Source: Cytophagia bacterium CHB2
Lineage (GTDB): Bacteria; Zhuqueibacterota; Zhuqueibacteria; Zhuqueibacterales; Zhuqueibacteraceae
NCBI GenBank assembly: GCA_030263535.1
Contig: SZPB01000011.1
Span: 1-39,875, forward strand
DNA: 39,875 nucleotides
Direction of reading: 5' to 3'
Position 1 is the stretch's first letter; each line of letters starts with the position of its first letter. The notes below the pieces were generated by a model that did no database searches, was not told the origin of the DNA, and worked only from the letters and a program-made list of their open reading frames with translations. Both the position numbers and the translations under genes were made by a program. Shown piece by piece: positions 33,190 to 39,875 of the stretch.

Positions 33190-34104
33190 ATGAAACCGAA
33201 TTATCCCATCATCCTCGCGCACGGAATTACGCGGCCAGATTATCTCATCGATTTCATCATCCGCAAATTAAATTTGCACGATTTCAGCCGGGCGGCCGAT
33301 CACCTGCATTACTTCAAAGGCATTGCCAGCCACTTGCGCAAGCATGGTTTTGAAGTTCATACCACCAGCGTCAGTTTTGCCGCTAATGTCGAAACGCGCG
33401 CGAAAGATCTCGCGCGTGAGCTTCAAAAAATCCTGGCGAATACCGGCCATCAGAAAGTGCATATCATCGGCCACAGCATGGGCGGCCTGGATGCGCGCCA
33501 CATGATCGTCGATGAGAACATGGCGGATTACGTTGCCAGCGTGACGACAATTGGCACGCCGCATTTGGGCGCCAGCGTGGCCGATTGGTTCATGCAAAAC
33601 GGCTTTTCAAAAATTCTCGACACCCTGCGCAAAGTCATCAATCTTGATGGCTTCAAGAGTTTGACCTCGGAGGCCTGCCGGGCATTCAATGAATCAGCGC
33701 GCGCGGCCGAGGCCACGAACGAGGTGATTTATCAAACCTATGCCGGCTGGCAAAAACGCGAATTGACCTTCCTCCCTTTTCAAAAAACCTGGCAAATCAC
33801 CTATGACCGGGAGGGCGACAACGATGGCTTGGTGTCAAAAACCTCGCAGAAATGGCAGGAGTGTTTGGTCGCTGAGGACGGCACAGCCAAAATCATCATG
33901 CAACACGATTTTCCCGTGGCCGCGGATCATGTGAATCAAATGGGCTGGTGGCATCTCAACGGCGTCGAACGCGCGGAATGGTGGGATTGGGGCGTGTGGC
34001 GGGAAAAAAGGCAATATGAAACAACGATTAAAAACGTTTATTTGAACATCGCGCAAAATATTACCCAAAACGAAAACAACAAAATCATTATGCCCGCTGC
34101 GTGA
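33190..34104 (+). CDS. Alpha/beta-hydrolase lipase
   Basis: Triacylglycerol lipase-type esterase. The 304-residue protein has the oxyanion-hole start YPIILAHGI, the nucleophile elbow VHIIGHSMGGLDARHMI (Ser96), TTIGTPHLGASVADW, the acidic residue in GDNDGLVS (Asp212 best candidate) and the His in ADHVNQMGWW (His247), matching the catalytic order Ser-Asp-His of family I lipases. No signal peptide is visible, so it acts in the cytoplasm or is exported by an unrecognised route. It starts 2 bases after the UbiB stop with no separate ribosome site, so it is translationally coupled. In a PHA setting a role in storage-lipid or PHA turnover is possible but unproven. A terminator follows. Confidence 0.9.
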   Translation: MKPNYPIILAHGITRPDYLIDFIIRKLNLHDFSRAADHLHYFKGIASHLRKHGFEVHTTSVSFAANVETRAKDLARELQKILANTGHQKVHIIGHSMGGLDARHMIVDENMADYVASVTTIGTPHLGASVADWFMQNGFSKILDTLRKVINLDGFKSLTSEACRAFNESARAAEATNEVIYQTYAGWQKRELTFLPFQKTWQITYDREGDNDGLVSKTSQKWQECLVAEDGTAKIIMQHDFPVAADHVNQMGWWHLNGVERAEWWDWGVWREKRQYETTIKNVYLNIAQNITQNENNKIIMPAA

Positions 34105-34129
34105 ACCGGGGCACGGCGCGCAGGCCAGC

Positions 34130-34167
34130 AAAAGCCGTTTCGTCCAAGTGGGCGAGGCGGCTTTTTT
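34130..34167 (+). terminator. Intrinsic terminator after the lipase gene
   Basis: AAAAGCCG (34130-34137) pairs with CGGCTTTT inside CGGCTTTTTT (34158-34167), followed by GTTTTT; 20-base loop with inner partial pairing. Located 26 bases after the stop. Confidence 0.8.
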
Positions 34168-34305
34168 GTTTTTATGATGAGCCGCAATTTTTTCCGCGGC
34201 TTGTTGTATTTGCGCATTTATTTTTTTATCCTATTTGCGTTACAATGATCGTTGCGGCAAGCCGTAATTCACCAAAATGAACCGAACGTCTTCCGTTGAC
34301 TTTCC

Positions 34306-35031
34306 ATGCTCTCCTTGAAAACCCTCATCGTTGACGATGAATGGCTGGTGCGCTCGGAGCTGAAAACCATGCTCGCCGGCTATCCGGAAATCACGCTGAT
34401 CGGCGAGGCCGCCAACGTCGCCCAAGCCATTCCACTGATTCAAAAAAATCCTCCCGATGTGATTTTTTTGGATATTCAAATGCCGGGCGCTTCGGGTTTC
34501 GATTTGCTCGACCAAATTGATACCGCCGCGCGGATTATTTTCATTACCGCCTACGATAAATATGCGCTGCGCGCTTTCGAAGTCAATGCCCTCGACTATT
34601 TGCTGAAACCGATCAGCAAAGAACGCCTGGCGAAGGCTGTTAAAAAGCTGAGTTCGAATGAGCTTGGTTCGGCACAGCCGCATAAAAAAGCCGCCTATGA
34701 TGATGTGCTTTATGTCATCGTCAACGGCGCGCTGAAATTCATCAAGCTGCCGTTGTTGAAGTGCATTACCGCTGAGGGCAATTACTCGTACATTTTTTAC
34801 GCCGACAAACCCCGCGCGCTGGTTTCAAAAACATTGCAGGATTGGGAAGATCTGCTGCCGGAAAAGCAATTTGTGCGGATTCATCGCTCGGCCATCGTCA
34901 ATTTTGAGTATGTGGAACAGGTGAGAAAATGCAAAAATTATACGCAGGAGGTTTTTGTCAAGGGCATTGAAAAGCCGTTCATGATGAGCCGGCGTTATGC
35001 CTCCAAGCTGAAACACCTGCTTCCCGTTTAA
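34306..35031 (+). CDS. LytTR-family response regulator
   Basis: Two-component transcription regulator. Receiver domain residues 1-120: DDEWLVR with the acidic pair at 10-11, phospho-acceptor Asp56 in FLDIQMPG, Thr in FITAYDKYA, and Lys in YLLKPIS. LytTR DNA-binding domain residues about 136-240, with the typical FIKLPLLKCITAEGNYSYIF, KQFVRIHRSAIVNFEYVEQV and a C-terminal SRRYASKLKHLL. Length 241 is standard. There is no kinase gene next to it, so the partner is elsewhere. The ribosome site is weak; the ATG fits the usual receiver start. It probably ends as a single transcript; the neighbour on the right is convergent with only 23 bases between stops. Confidence 0.93.
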   Translation: MLSLKTLIVDDEWLVRSELKTMLAGYPEITLIGEAANVAQAIPLIQKNPPDVIFLDIQMPGASGFDLLDQIDTAARIIFITAYDKYALRAFEVNALDYLLKPISKERLAKAVKKLSSNELGSAQPHKKAAYDDVLYVIVNGALKFIKLPLLKCITAEGNYSYIFYADKPRALVSKTLQDWEDLLPEKQFVRIHRSAIVNFEYVEQVRKCKNYTQEVFVKGIEKPFMMSRRYASKLKHLLPV

Positions 35032-35054
35032 CCCGCACTCTGGACGAAGTTCTG

Positions 35055-35501
35055 TTAACGATTTGTCTTTAATCCTTCAACCTGCCTGACGCGCTTCCAA
35101 ACAATGTACAAGAAAATAGATGCCGCAATGAACTGCGGCACACCCGAGAGCGCCAATAAAGCGCCTGCAAAATTGCTTTGCGTGTAGCTGAAAAGAGGCT
35201 CCAAGATCAAACGGGCAGCCAAACCCAGATTCAATCCGAAATAGCAGATTCGCGCCAGGGGCAGCGTGTAACGGCCGCCGTCGGGAAAGGCATCTTTATT
35301 GAGGGGAAACATCCACAAGCCCACGCCAATGACGATGTTCACCAGCCAGCCGGCAAGCCCCATATGCAGATGCACGATCACCCACACGCGAGGCGCCGGC
35401 CCGATCAGCCAATTATGATAAAGAAAAATCGCACCGGCCAGAAACGTGAGCACGAGATAAACGGCGCTGGTACGAATGAACCACCGAACGGTTTGGGGCA
35501 T
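35055..35501 (-). CDS. Polytopic membrane protein with HLHMG motif
   Basis: A 148-residue protein with four predicted membrane helices: about residues 9-28, 39-64, 78-98 and 110-132. Helix two has a conserved-looking histidine pair in VIVHLHMGLAGWL, a pattern seen in heme-binding helices of heme-copper-oxidase-like proteins, but four helices are too few for a whole subunit I. No signal peptide. It lies downstream of the cytochrome c gene (180-base gap, with an inverted repeat between). Possible role: membrane heme or quinol partner of that cytochrome (inference). I do not recognise the family with certainty. Confidence 0.7.
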   Translation of the reverse strand: MPQTVRWFIRTSAVYLVLTFLAGAIFLYHNWLIGPAPRVWVIVHLHMGLAGWLVNIVIGVGLWMFPLNKDAFPDGGRYTLPLARICYFGLNLGLAARLILEPLFSYTQSNFAGALLALSGVPQFIAASIFLYIVWKRVRQVEGLKTNR

Positions 35502-35620
35502 GAGAATTTTGGTGGATTGATTCTACGTCGTCAGATGCACTTGCATGAGCCGTTAAACACACGAAATAGACAAAAGTTTTTCGCGCGTTTCGTGGGCAAA
35601 ATTCAAATGTGCCTGAGTAG

Positions 35621-35680
35621 AATTAACAATTGGCAATTTGTAATTAGCAATTTTGAGAGGTGAATGGCCAATTGTTAATT
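35621..35680. repeat. 14-bp perfect inverted repeat with 32-base loop
   Basis: AATTAACAATTGGC (35621-35634) and GCCAATTGTTAATT (35667-35680), between the cytochrome c stop (35682) and the membrane protein gene. Within the loop AATTTGTAATTAGCAATTTT continues the same AATTG-type words. Could act as a terminator for the cytochrome gene or be an intergenic palindrome repeat. Confidence 0.6.
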
Positions 35681-35681
35681 G

Positions 35682-36089
35682 TCACTGTTGTGATCGAAGC
35701 TTGTTGTTCGGATTATTCGCTTCGCCGCGCTGCTGGCTCAAATACTCAGCAATAATGCGAATGTGCTCATCCGGCAGATAGAAAAACGGCGGCATGCGAC
35801 TGTTGCCTTTGATGGCATAGGGGTTTTTGATCCAACGCGCCAGCCATTCCGCCTCGCGCTTGGTTCCAATATCATCCAACACCGGCCCAACGCGACTGCC
35901 GGTGCCGTGCAGTTTGTGGCAGGAAAAGCAGCCGTATTTTTTCATCAACGCGTGGCCCTCGCTGCCGTTGCCTGCGGCTGAAACGTTCGCCGAGTTGTGA
36001 ATTGCCAAATTGATCGTCACCGCCGTCAACAACATCATGCAGAATCCGGCGAAGAATATGAAAAAAACTTTTCTGCTTGGGGTGGTCAT
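35682..36089 (-). CDS. Membrane-anchored monoheme cytochrome c
   Basis: Electron carrier on the periplasmic side. The 135-residue protein has one N-terminal membrane anchor (about residues 8-30, KVFFIFFAGFCMMLLTAVTI), then the heme site CFSCH (Cys54, Cys57, His58) in ALMKKYGCFSCHKLHGTGSRVGPVL, and a Met ligand candidate at 99 in SRMPPF, with the C-terminal YLPDEHIRIIAEYLSQ helix of class I cytochromes. The tail is polar. It follows Mrp by 15 bases on the same strand. The ribosome site is weak. The redox partner is unknown; the small HLHMG protein downstream is a candidate. Confidence 0.9.
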   Translation of the reverse strand: MTTPSRKVFFIFFAGFCMMLLTAVTINLAIHNSANVSAAGNGSEGHALMKKYGCFSCHKLHGTGSRVGPVLDDIGTKREAEWLARWIKNPYAIKGNSRMPPFFYLPDEHIRIIAEYLSQQRGEANNPNNKLRSQQ

Positions 36090-36104
36090 GAATGAGATTT
36101 TGAT

Positions 36105-37193
36105 TTAAAACACAAAGCGCTTTGGCGCCACTTCGGCTTGCGCTTCAACTTCCTCCAGAACATTCTGCGCCACTTTCAAAAAGCGCTTGGCCACTTCGAG
36201 CTGGGGCTGCGCGAGAACCACGGGCGCGCCGGTATCGCCGCCCACGCGCACCGCCGCGATGATGGGAATATCGCCGAGAAACGTCACGCCTTCGCGTCGC
36301 GCGGCCTCACGGACGCCGCCATAACCGAAAATGTCATGCTCCTTGCCGCAATCCGGGCACAGAAAACGGCTCATATTTTCGATCACGCCCAGCACCGGCA
36401 CATTGACCTTTTGAAACATGCGCAAGCCTTTCATCGCATCGCTCAACGCCACGGGCTGCGGGGTCGAAACGATGACCGCGCCAGTGAGCACGAGTTTCTG
36501 CGAAATGGTGAGCTGCGCATCACCTGTGCCGGGCGGCAGATCGAGGAGAAGAAAATCCAATTCGCCCCAGTCGACATCACGCAACATCTGCTCGATGGCG
36601 CGGCTGACCAGTGGCCCGCGCCAGATCACAGCCGTGTCACTCGGCGCCAAGAATCCCAGCGACATGACTTTGACGCCGTCGCGTTCGAGCGGAACGATTT
36701 TGCGATTTGCGGAGCGCGGCTGTTTCCCCTCCAATCCAAGCATCATCGGCAGATTCGGACCATAAATATCCGCGTCCAACAAGCCGACTTTTTTGCCGAG
36801 CGCCTTCAAAGCAAAGGCGAGATTGACGGCGACTGTCGATTTGCCCACGCCGCCTTTGCCGCTGGCAATGGCGATTTTGTATTGCACGCCGGCCAGCGAG
36901 TTGTTCATCGCAGCTTGTCGGGCGGCAAGTTTTTCAGCGTTGGCTTCTGCCGTGGTCTTTTCGTTGATTTGCAAATCAATCTCGGTAATCCCCAACTCGC
37001 GCAACGCCTGTTCAATGGAGGGCCGCAATTTGCTTCCCGCCTTTCCTTCAGTTGTGACCAGCTCGAGCTTGAGCGTCGCCATATTGCCGCAAGCGCGTAC
37101 TTCCTTCACCAGGCCAAAGCTCACAATATCGCGGCTATAGCCGGGATAAGGCACGGACTGCAATTTTTTCAGAATTTGTTCTTTGGTTGCCAT
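36105..37193 (-). CDS. mrp: Mrp/NBP35-family Fe-S carrier ATPase
   Basis: P-loop ATPase that carries and delivers [4Fe-4S] clusters. The 362-residue protein has a MIP18/DUF59 domain (residues about 3-85, ending EIDLQINEKT), then IAIASGKGGVGKSTVAVNLA (Walker A, about 108-125), GLLDADIYGPNLPMMLGL, the switch region LLLDLPPGTGDAQLTI (about 216-231) and the cluster-binding CPDCGK (Cys279 and Cys282) near residue 280. All motifs are intact. It starts 9 bases after the DUF6448 stop and ends 15 bases before the cytochrome c start, so it is in the middle of the Fe-S operon with RIC upstream. The C-terminal 15 residues are unusual and acidic. Confidence 0.95.
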   Translation of the reverse strand: MATKEQILKKLQSVPYPGYSRDIVSFGLVKEVRACGNMATLKLELVTTEGKAGSKLRPSIEQALRELGITEIDLQINEKTTAEANAEKLAARQAAMNNSLAGVQYKIAIASGKGGVGKSTVAVNLAFALKALGKKVGLLDADIYGPNLPMMLGLEGKQPRSANRKIVPLERDGVKVMSLGFLAPSDTAVIWRGPLVSRAIEQMLRDVDWGELDFLLLDLPPGTGDAQLTISQKLVLTGAVIVSTPQPVALSDAMKGLRMFQKVNVPVLGVIENMSRFLCPDCGKEHDIFGYGGVREAARREGVTFLGDIPIIAAVRVGGDTGAPVVLAQPQLEVAKRFLKVAQNVLEEVEAQAEVAPKRFVF

Positions 37194-37202
37194 GGCTTGA
37201 CC

Positions 37203-37838
37203 TCAATGCTTTTCGTCCGGCATGCCGAGAGGATTCGTTTCGTGCGCATGCCCAACTCCGGTTTTCCTTGCCGCAGTGTAGAGGCCTTCAACATAGTGAA
37301 TGAAGGTCACGTAGGCTTGTACATACTCGCGTCCGGCCTTCACATCATCTTGGTTGAAATTCTTTTTGGCCTTGGCTGTGGTGAACGTTTCTTGCAAACC
37401 GTTGTGCATCATCTCGCTGAGCAATTTGAACAGCGGCTCTGCTGAGCCAGTTTCGAGCGCCTTGTCGCCGGCAGGAATGGCGGGGCCGCGATCGAGTCCG
37501 GCGGGCTTCAAACCGGTGTACGGCGCGCCTTCACCGGCGCGATGAACACGAACCAATGTCTCGAAGAAGTACATATCCGCAAGTTGTTTCGCTTCCGCGT
37601 TGAGTTTTCGAACGTTCACTGTTTGCTCAAATGCACCCCTGATTTCTGCTTCGTCCTTCGGCTGCACCCAAATCAACACGAAATTGACATTCTCGGTCTC
37701 CAGCGCTTTTTGCGCAGCTTTGATTACCGGGCCATCCAGCGCATCGCAATGGGCGAAGACGCTGTTGGTTCCGAAAGACAATGCCATAAACCAGGCAGCT
37801 AATCCAGCAAAACGCGCGAGTAAATTTTTGTTCTGCAT
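37203..37838 (-). CDS. DUF6448-family secreted protein
   Basis: A 211-residue exported protein with signal peptide (residues 1-29, ends SVFA, mature start HCDALDGPVIKAAQKALET). The pattern with NFVLIWVQPKDEAEIRGAF, AKQLADMYFFETLVRVHRAGEGAPYTGLKPAG and SEMMHNGLQETF matches DUF6448 in my memory of that family. His residues are spread over the mature part, including a C-terminal GHAHETNPLG stretch, so metal binding is possible (inference). The ATG follows GAGGAGCAAAA. It lies between RIC and Mrp in the Fe-S operon. Function is not established for the family. Confidence 0.85.
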   Translation of the reverse strand: MQNKNLLARFAGLAAWFMALSFGTNSVFAHCDALDGPVIKAAQKALETENVNFVLIWVQPKDEAEIRGAFEQTVNVRKLNAEAKQLADMYFFETLVRVHRAGEGAPYTGLKPAGLDRGPAIPAGDKALETGSAEPLFKLLSEMMHNGLQETFTTAKAKKNFNQDDVKAGREYVQAYVTFIHYVEGLYTAARKTGVGHAHETNPLGMPDEKH

Positions 37839-37940
37839 GATTTTTTTGCTCCTCTGTTGTGATACCTTAATAAAGCGAATTCACGCGAGCTTTGATTCGC
37901 GCCTGTTCGCCTCAAACCGCGGTTGGCGGCTTGCGGGCGC

Positions 37941-38684
37941 TCAACCGGCATATTGTTGCGCATCGACTCCGACAGTTTTCTCGCGTTCCATCACCAGCGC
38001 GCGCGGGAAAAGCACATTGTTTTCCTTGTGGACATGTTGATGCATATCGCGTTCAAGCCGCGCCAGGGCATCCAGCATGGCACGATAGGTGTTGCACGCC
38101 CAATCCGGCGGCGTGTAATCGTCGGTGAGTTCGCGCATTCGTTCCAGCGCCGAACCGGCCTGGTCATGCTCTGCCTCCATCTGGCGAATGGGGTTGGCAA
38201 GGGAGCCGCAGTGGAACCTCGGAGCCGTGGCGCTCGCCTCGATTTCGCGCACCATGGGAAACAAAATGCGTTCTTCCTTCATCATATGACTTGATAATTC
38301 TTCGAACAATGCAACAAACGTTTCTCGCACTTGCCAAAGACGGGGCTCATTTTCACCGTGAACCGACGCCACTTTTTGCGTCATCGCGTTCAGGCGAGGT
38401 AGTTCGGAGCGCAAATAGGTATGATGCGTCTGTTCGATGTGATCGGCCAAACCCGTGAGCGACATGGCCGCGGCATCGACAATCGGCTGCTCCGCAGCGG
38501 CTGCGGATTTTGCCAACGTGACCAGAAACGTTTGCGGGTCGATCCCTTTCTTGCGGCACGCCTCCTCCAGCGTTTTCTTGCCGCCGCAACAGTAGTCGAT
38601 TCCCGCTGCTTCAAACGCGCGAGAAAGCGCCGGTTGGCGCGCCACAATCTCTCCCACGGTGTTGTGAATTTGAAATGTCGTCAT
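37941..38684 (-). CDS. ric: Di-iron Fe-S cluster repair protein (RIC/ScdA/YtfE)
   Basis: Repairs Fe-S clusters damaged by nitric oxide or peroxide. The 247-residue protein has the ScdA N-terminal domain with the Cys pair DYCCGGKKTLEEAC (about residues 30-43) and a hemerythrin-like four-helix domain from about residue 78. Candidate di-iron ligands: His residues in LADHIEQTHHTYL, SSHMMKEERILFP, MEAEHDQAG and HVHKENNVLFP, with Glu in the same motifs. Length and order are standard. ATG follows ACAAGGAGACGC. It is downstream of the ferredoxin gene, with a 114-base gap that contains a nested stem-loop (CTTAAC/GTTAAG and GCCTG/CAGGC arms, 38722-38772). Names scdA and ytfE are used for the same family. 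Confidence 0.95.
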   Translation of the reverse strand: MTTFQIHNTVGEIVARQPALSRAFEAAGIDYCCGGKKTLEEACRKKGIDPQTFLVTLAKSAAAAEQPIVDAAAMSLTGLADHIEQTHHTYLRSELPRLNAMTQKVASVHGENEPRLWQVRETFVALFEELSSHMMKEERILFPMVREIEASATAPRFHCGSLANPIRQMEAEHDQAGSALERMRELTDDYTPPDWACNTYRAMLDALARLERDMHQHVHKENNVLFPRALVMEREKTVGVDAQQYAG

Positions 38685-38798
38685 TGCGTCTCCTTGTTTT
38701 TGGTCGATGATTAAGGTCTGGCTTAACAGCCGCGCCTAGCAACAAGCCTGTTCAAGGCAAGCAGGCGTTAAGACGCGACTTGGCTCGAACATTTTGCC

Positions 38799-39062
38799 TC
38801 ACACAAATGCGGCATATTCCGCCGCAACATAAGCTTGCCACTGTTGCGGCACCTGATCTTCGCGATAAATCGCGCCCACCGGACAAATGTCACGACAGGC
38901 GTCGCATTCGATACACTCTCCGGGATTCACATACATCTTGTTGAGCCGGAGATCGTGCGGCAATCGAGTTTCTTCCGGCAGATAAATGCAATTGACCGGG
39001 CAAAGGTCGCGGCAGGTGCCATCGACGAGGCCAATGCAAGGTTCTGTGATAATATATGGCAT
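38799..39062 (-). CDS. 7Fe-type ferredoxin
   Basis: Small electron-transfer protein of 87 residues. The first motif is C9-x7-C17-x3-C21-P with a further Cys25; the second is C50-x2-C53-x2-C56-x3-C60-P. This is the arrangement of 7Fe ferredoxins with one [3Fe-4S] and one [4Fe-4S] cluster, as in FdxA/FdI proteins. The N-terminus PYIITEPCIG is typical. The ribosome site is weak, but the start matches the family. An FNR/CRP-type palindrome lies 53 bases upstream. It precedes ric on the same strand, fitting supply of electrons to Fe-S repair or stress responses. Confidence 0.92.
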   Translation of the reverse strand: MPYIITEPCIGLVDGTCRDLCPVNCIYLPEETRLPHDLRLNKMYVNPGECIECDACRDICPVGAIYREDQVPQQWQAYVAAEYAAFV

Positions 39063-39114
39063 TTGAGTTTCTTTTTTGTTTTGATAAAAAATACGGAATG
39101 TCCCCGTGAAAAAC

Positions 39115-39130
39115 CTTGACTCAAGTCAAG
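39115..39130 (-). promoter_or_regulatory. FNR/CRP-family operator upstream of the ferredoxin gene
   Basis: CTTGACTCAAGTCAAG: perfect 7-bp arms CTTGACT/AGTCAAG with a 2-base centre, giving TTGAC-N4-GTCAA, which has the spacing of FNR/DNR boxes (TTGAT-N4-ATCAA). Its centre is about 60 bases from the ferredoxin start. The regulator is not encoded here. Confidence 0.55.
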
Positions 39131-39322
39131 AAACTAAAATTTCCCGGTCAAGCTGGCCATGCTCACGGATTTTCGCACGTTGGCGCGCGTCGTCGAGTTG
39201 ATTCTTTCTAGCTCGCAGCGGGATTTTCCCGTCGAAAATCGAATATCTCTTCCAATTTGTTGCGCACCCAAATTTGTTCACAAGTACGATGTCATCGGTA
39301 AAGTTTCATCGCGCTTTTAATT

Positions 39323-39595
39323 TTATAACAGAATCATAGTCCGGCGGTGACGATAAGCAAAATATCTGCCCGCGAACGCCTCGATTTTCGTATGCCAGCG
39401 ATTTTTTTTGGGGGGGGAATATTTGTCGGCAAGAATAATTTCCGCGCCGGCGCGCAGCGGCAGGTCGAGGCGCGCGAAATTCACCCGCGCAAATGGCGGG
39501 CTGATTTTGTTGATGCTGTTGGCGTCGGGATAGAGCGCCCAAACTTTTCCCAACGGCGCCGGAACGATGGAAGAATAGCTGAATTGCGCGCGCAA
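39323..39595 (-). pseudogene. Truncated SRPBCC-fold protein fragment
   Basis: The 90-residue product starts RAQFSYSSIVPAPLGKVWALYPDANSINKISPP and continues RAGAEIILADKYSPPKKNRWHTKIEAFAGRYF, the first half of an SRPBCC (polyketide-cyclase/START-like) domain as in cyclase/dehydrase-type proteins, which are normally 140 or more residues. It then stops after YRHRRTMILL, so the second half is missing. The start would be TTG with CGAGG upstream. A T8G8 run (39402-39417) crosses the coding region, but the frame on both sides matches the domain, so a simple frameshift there does not explain the loss. Could instead be a real short gene. Confidence 0.55.
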
Positions 39596-39645
39596 GTAGG
39601 CCTCGCCGATTGAGAAAGAAGAGATACCCCGATTTTGTATTTCAA

Positions 39646-39875
39646 CTACAAACGCATCACCACGCCCACCGCCGCATAATGAAACAACGCGAACGTATAG
39701 ACTTCGTCGTTATCCGCCCCGCCTTCGAGAATGCGGTATCCGAATTTGAGATCGAGGCGATCGCTCACTTGCGCCGTCAGCGCGGCGAGAACGTCCTCGG
39801 CGCGGCCCTGCGGCGCAGCCAGCGCGTCGCCATCCAGCAGAAAGGCGAATTTCCCGCTGAAATTCCACCATAGCC
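39646..39875 (-). CDS. Outer-membrane beta-barrel protein, 3' end (5' beyond window)
   Basis: Only the last 75 residues are visible, running out of the right edge, with no start in the window. They alternate as barrel strands: LWWNFSGKFAFLLDG, VLAALTAQVSDRLDLKFGYRIL, EVYTFALFHYAAVGVVMRL, where tyrosine- and aromatic-girdled strands of about 10 residues separate short polar turns (GGADNDEV). It ends in Leu rather than Phe. The stop is 50 bases before the TTG start of the SRPBCC fragment. Family cannot be decided from this piece. Confidence 0.75.
   Translation of the reverse strand, partial: LWWNFSGKFAFLLDGDALAAPQGRAEDVLAALTAQVSDRLDLKFGYRILEGGADNDEVYTFALFHYAAVGVVMRL

Noticed and set aside
36138-37445. 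435-codon forward open frame
   Set aside because: Shadow of mrp and the DUF6448 gene on the other strand; low-complexity His/Arg/Gln product.
39410-39417. G8 tract as the cause of the SRPBCC truncation
   Set aside because: The same reading frame encodes family-like sequence on both sides of the tract, so a simple indel there does not restore a longer protein.

Overview
The window looks like a chromosome segment of a Gram-negative, outer-membrane-bearing bacterium outside the well-studied Proteobacteria. The evidence is a GWxTD-domain protein, a large metallopeptidase/beta-propeller/outer-membrane-barrel fusion, paired bactofilins, a FadL-type porin, several lipobox lipoproteins and a class I-like HMG-CoA reductase. 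That gene mix is reminiscent of the KSB1/Calditrichota/FCB-related candidate phyla; this is inference from gene content, since there is no rRNA gene in the window. I see no tRNA, CRISPR array, insertion sequence or prophage. Genes are dense, with four gene-free stretches that carry palindromic DNA.

Layout. 1-2424: the 3' part of a two-domain ABC permease, then two bactofilins. 2425-3551: about 1.1 kb without a convincing gene, holding a 187-bp imperfect inverted repeat and an intrinsic terminator. 3552-5912: an unknown lipoprotein, the rRNA methyltransferase RlmB and a small lipoprotein resembling the end of a GWxTD domain. 6339-11492: a surface module (metallopeptidase/propeller/barrel protein, GWxTD protein, small membrane protein). 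11511-13768: SxtJ-like protein and carbamoyltransferase. 14026-15977: DUF4920 lipoprotein, DUF971 protein and an Hsp20 with a canonical-looking sigma-54 promoter.

16450-21515 is a reverse-strand operon reading HMG-CoA reductase, long-chain acyl-CoA ligase, GMC oxidoreductase: a lipid/isoprenoid unit whose overall pathway is not evident from the window. 21700-25587, also reverse, encodes a FadL-type porin, a GDSL hydrolase lipoprotein and a LamG lipoprotein, plausibly for uptake or hydrolysis of hydrophobic substrates at the outer membrane. 26454-27425 holds a 52-residue membrane protein coupled to a TPR protein.

27447-34104 is a storage-lipid neighbourhood: an unknown protein and a PlsC-type acyltransferase on the reverse strand, then PhaR (polyhydroxyalkanoate regulator), a phasin, a UbiB-family kinase and a lipase on the forward strand. 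The phaR upstream region has two well-formed sigma-70 promoters, each with the same ACGCAATGTG element between -35 and -10 and further copies as inverted repeats, which suggests autoregulation. A PHA synthase is not in the window.

34306-35031 is a LytTR response regulator without a kinase. 35055-39062, reverse strand, combines a 7Fe-type ferredoxin, the di-iron Fe-S repair protein RIC/ScdA, a DUF6448 protein, the Fe-S carrier ATPase Mrp, a membrane-anchored cytochrome c and a small polytopic protein. An FNR/CRP-type palindrome lies upstream of the ferredoxin, which fits an oxygen- or nitric-oxide-responsive Fe-S maintenance locus. The right edge has a truncated SRPBCC-type gene and the 3' end of an outer-membrane barrel gene running out of the window.
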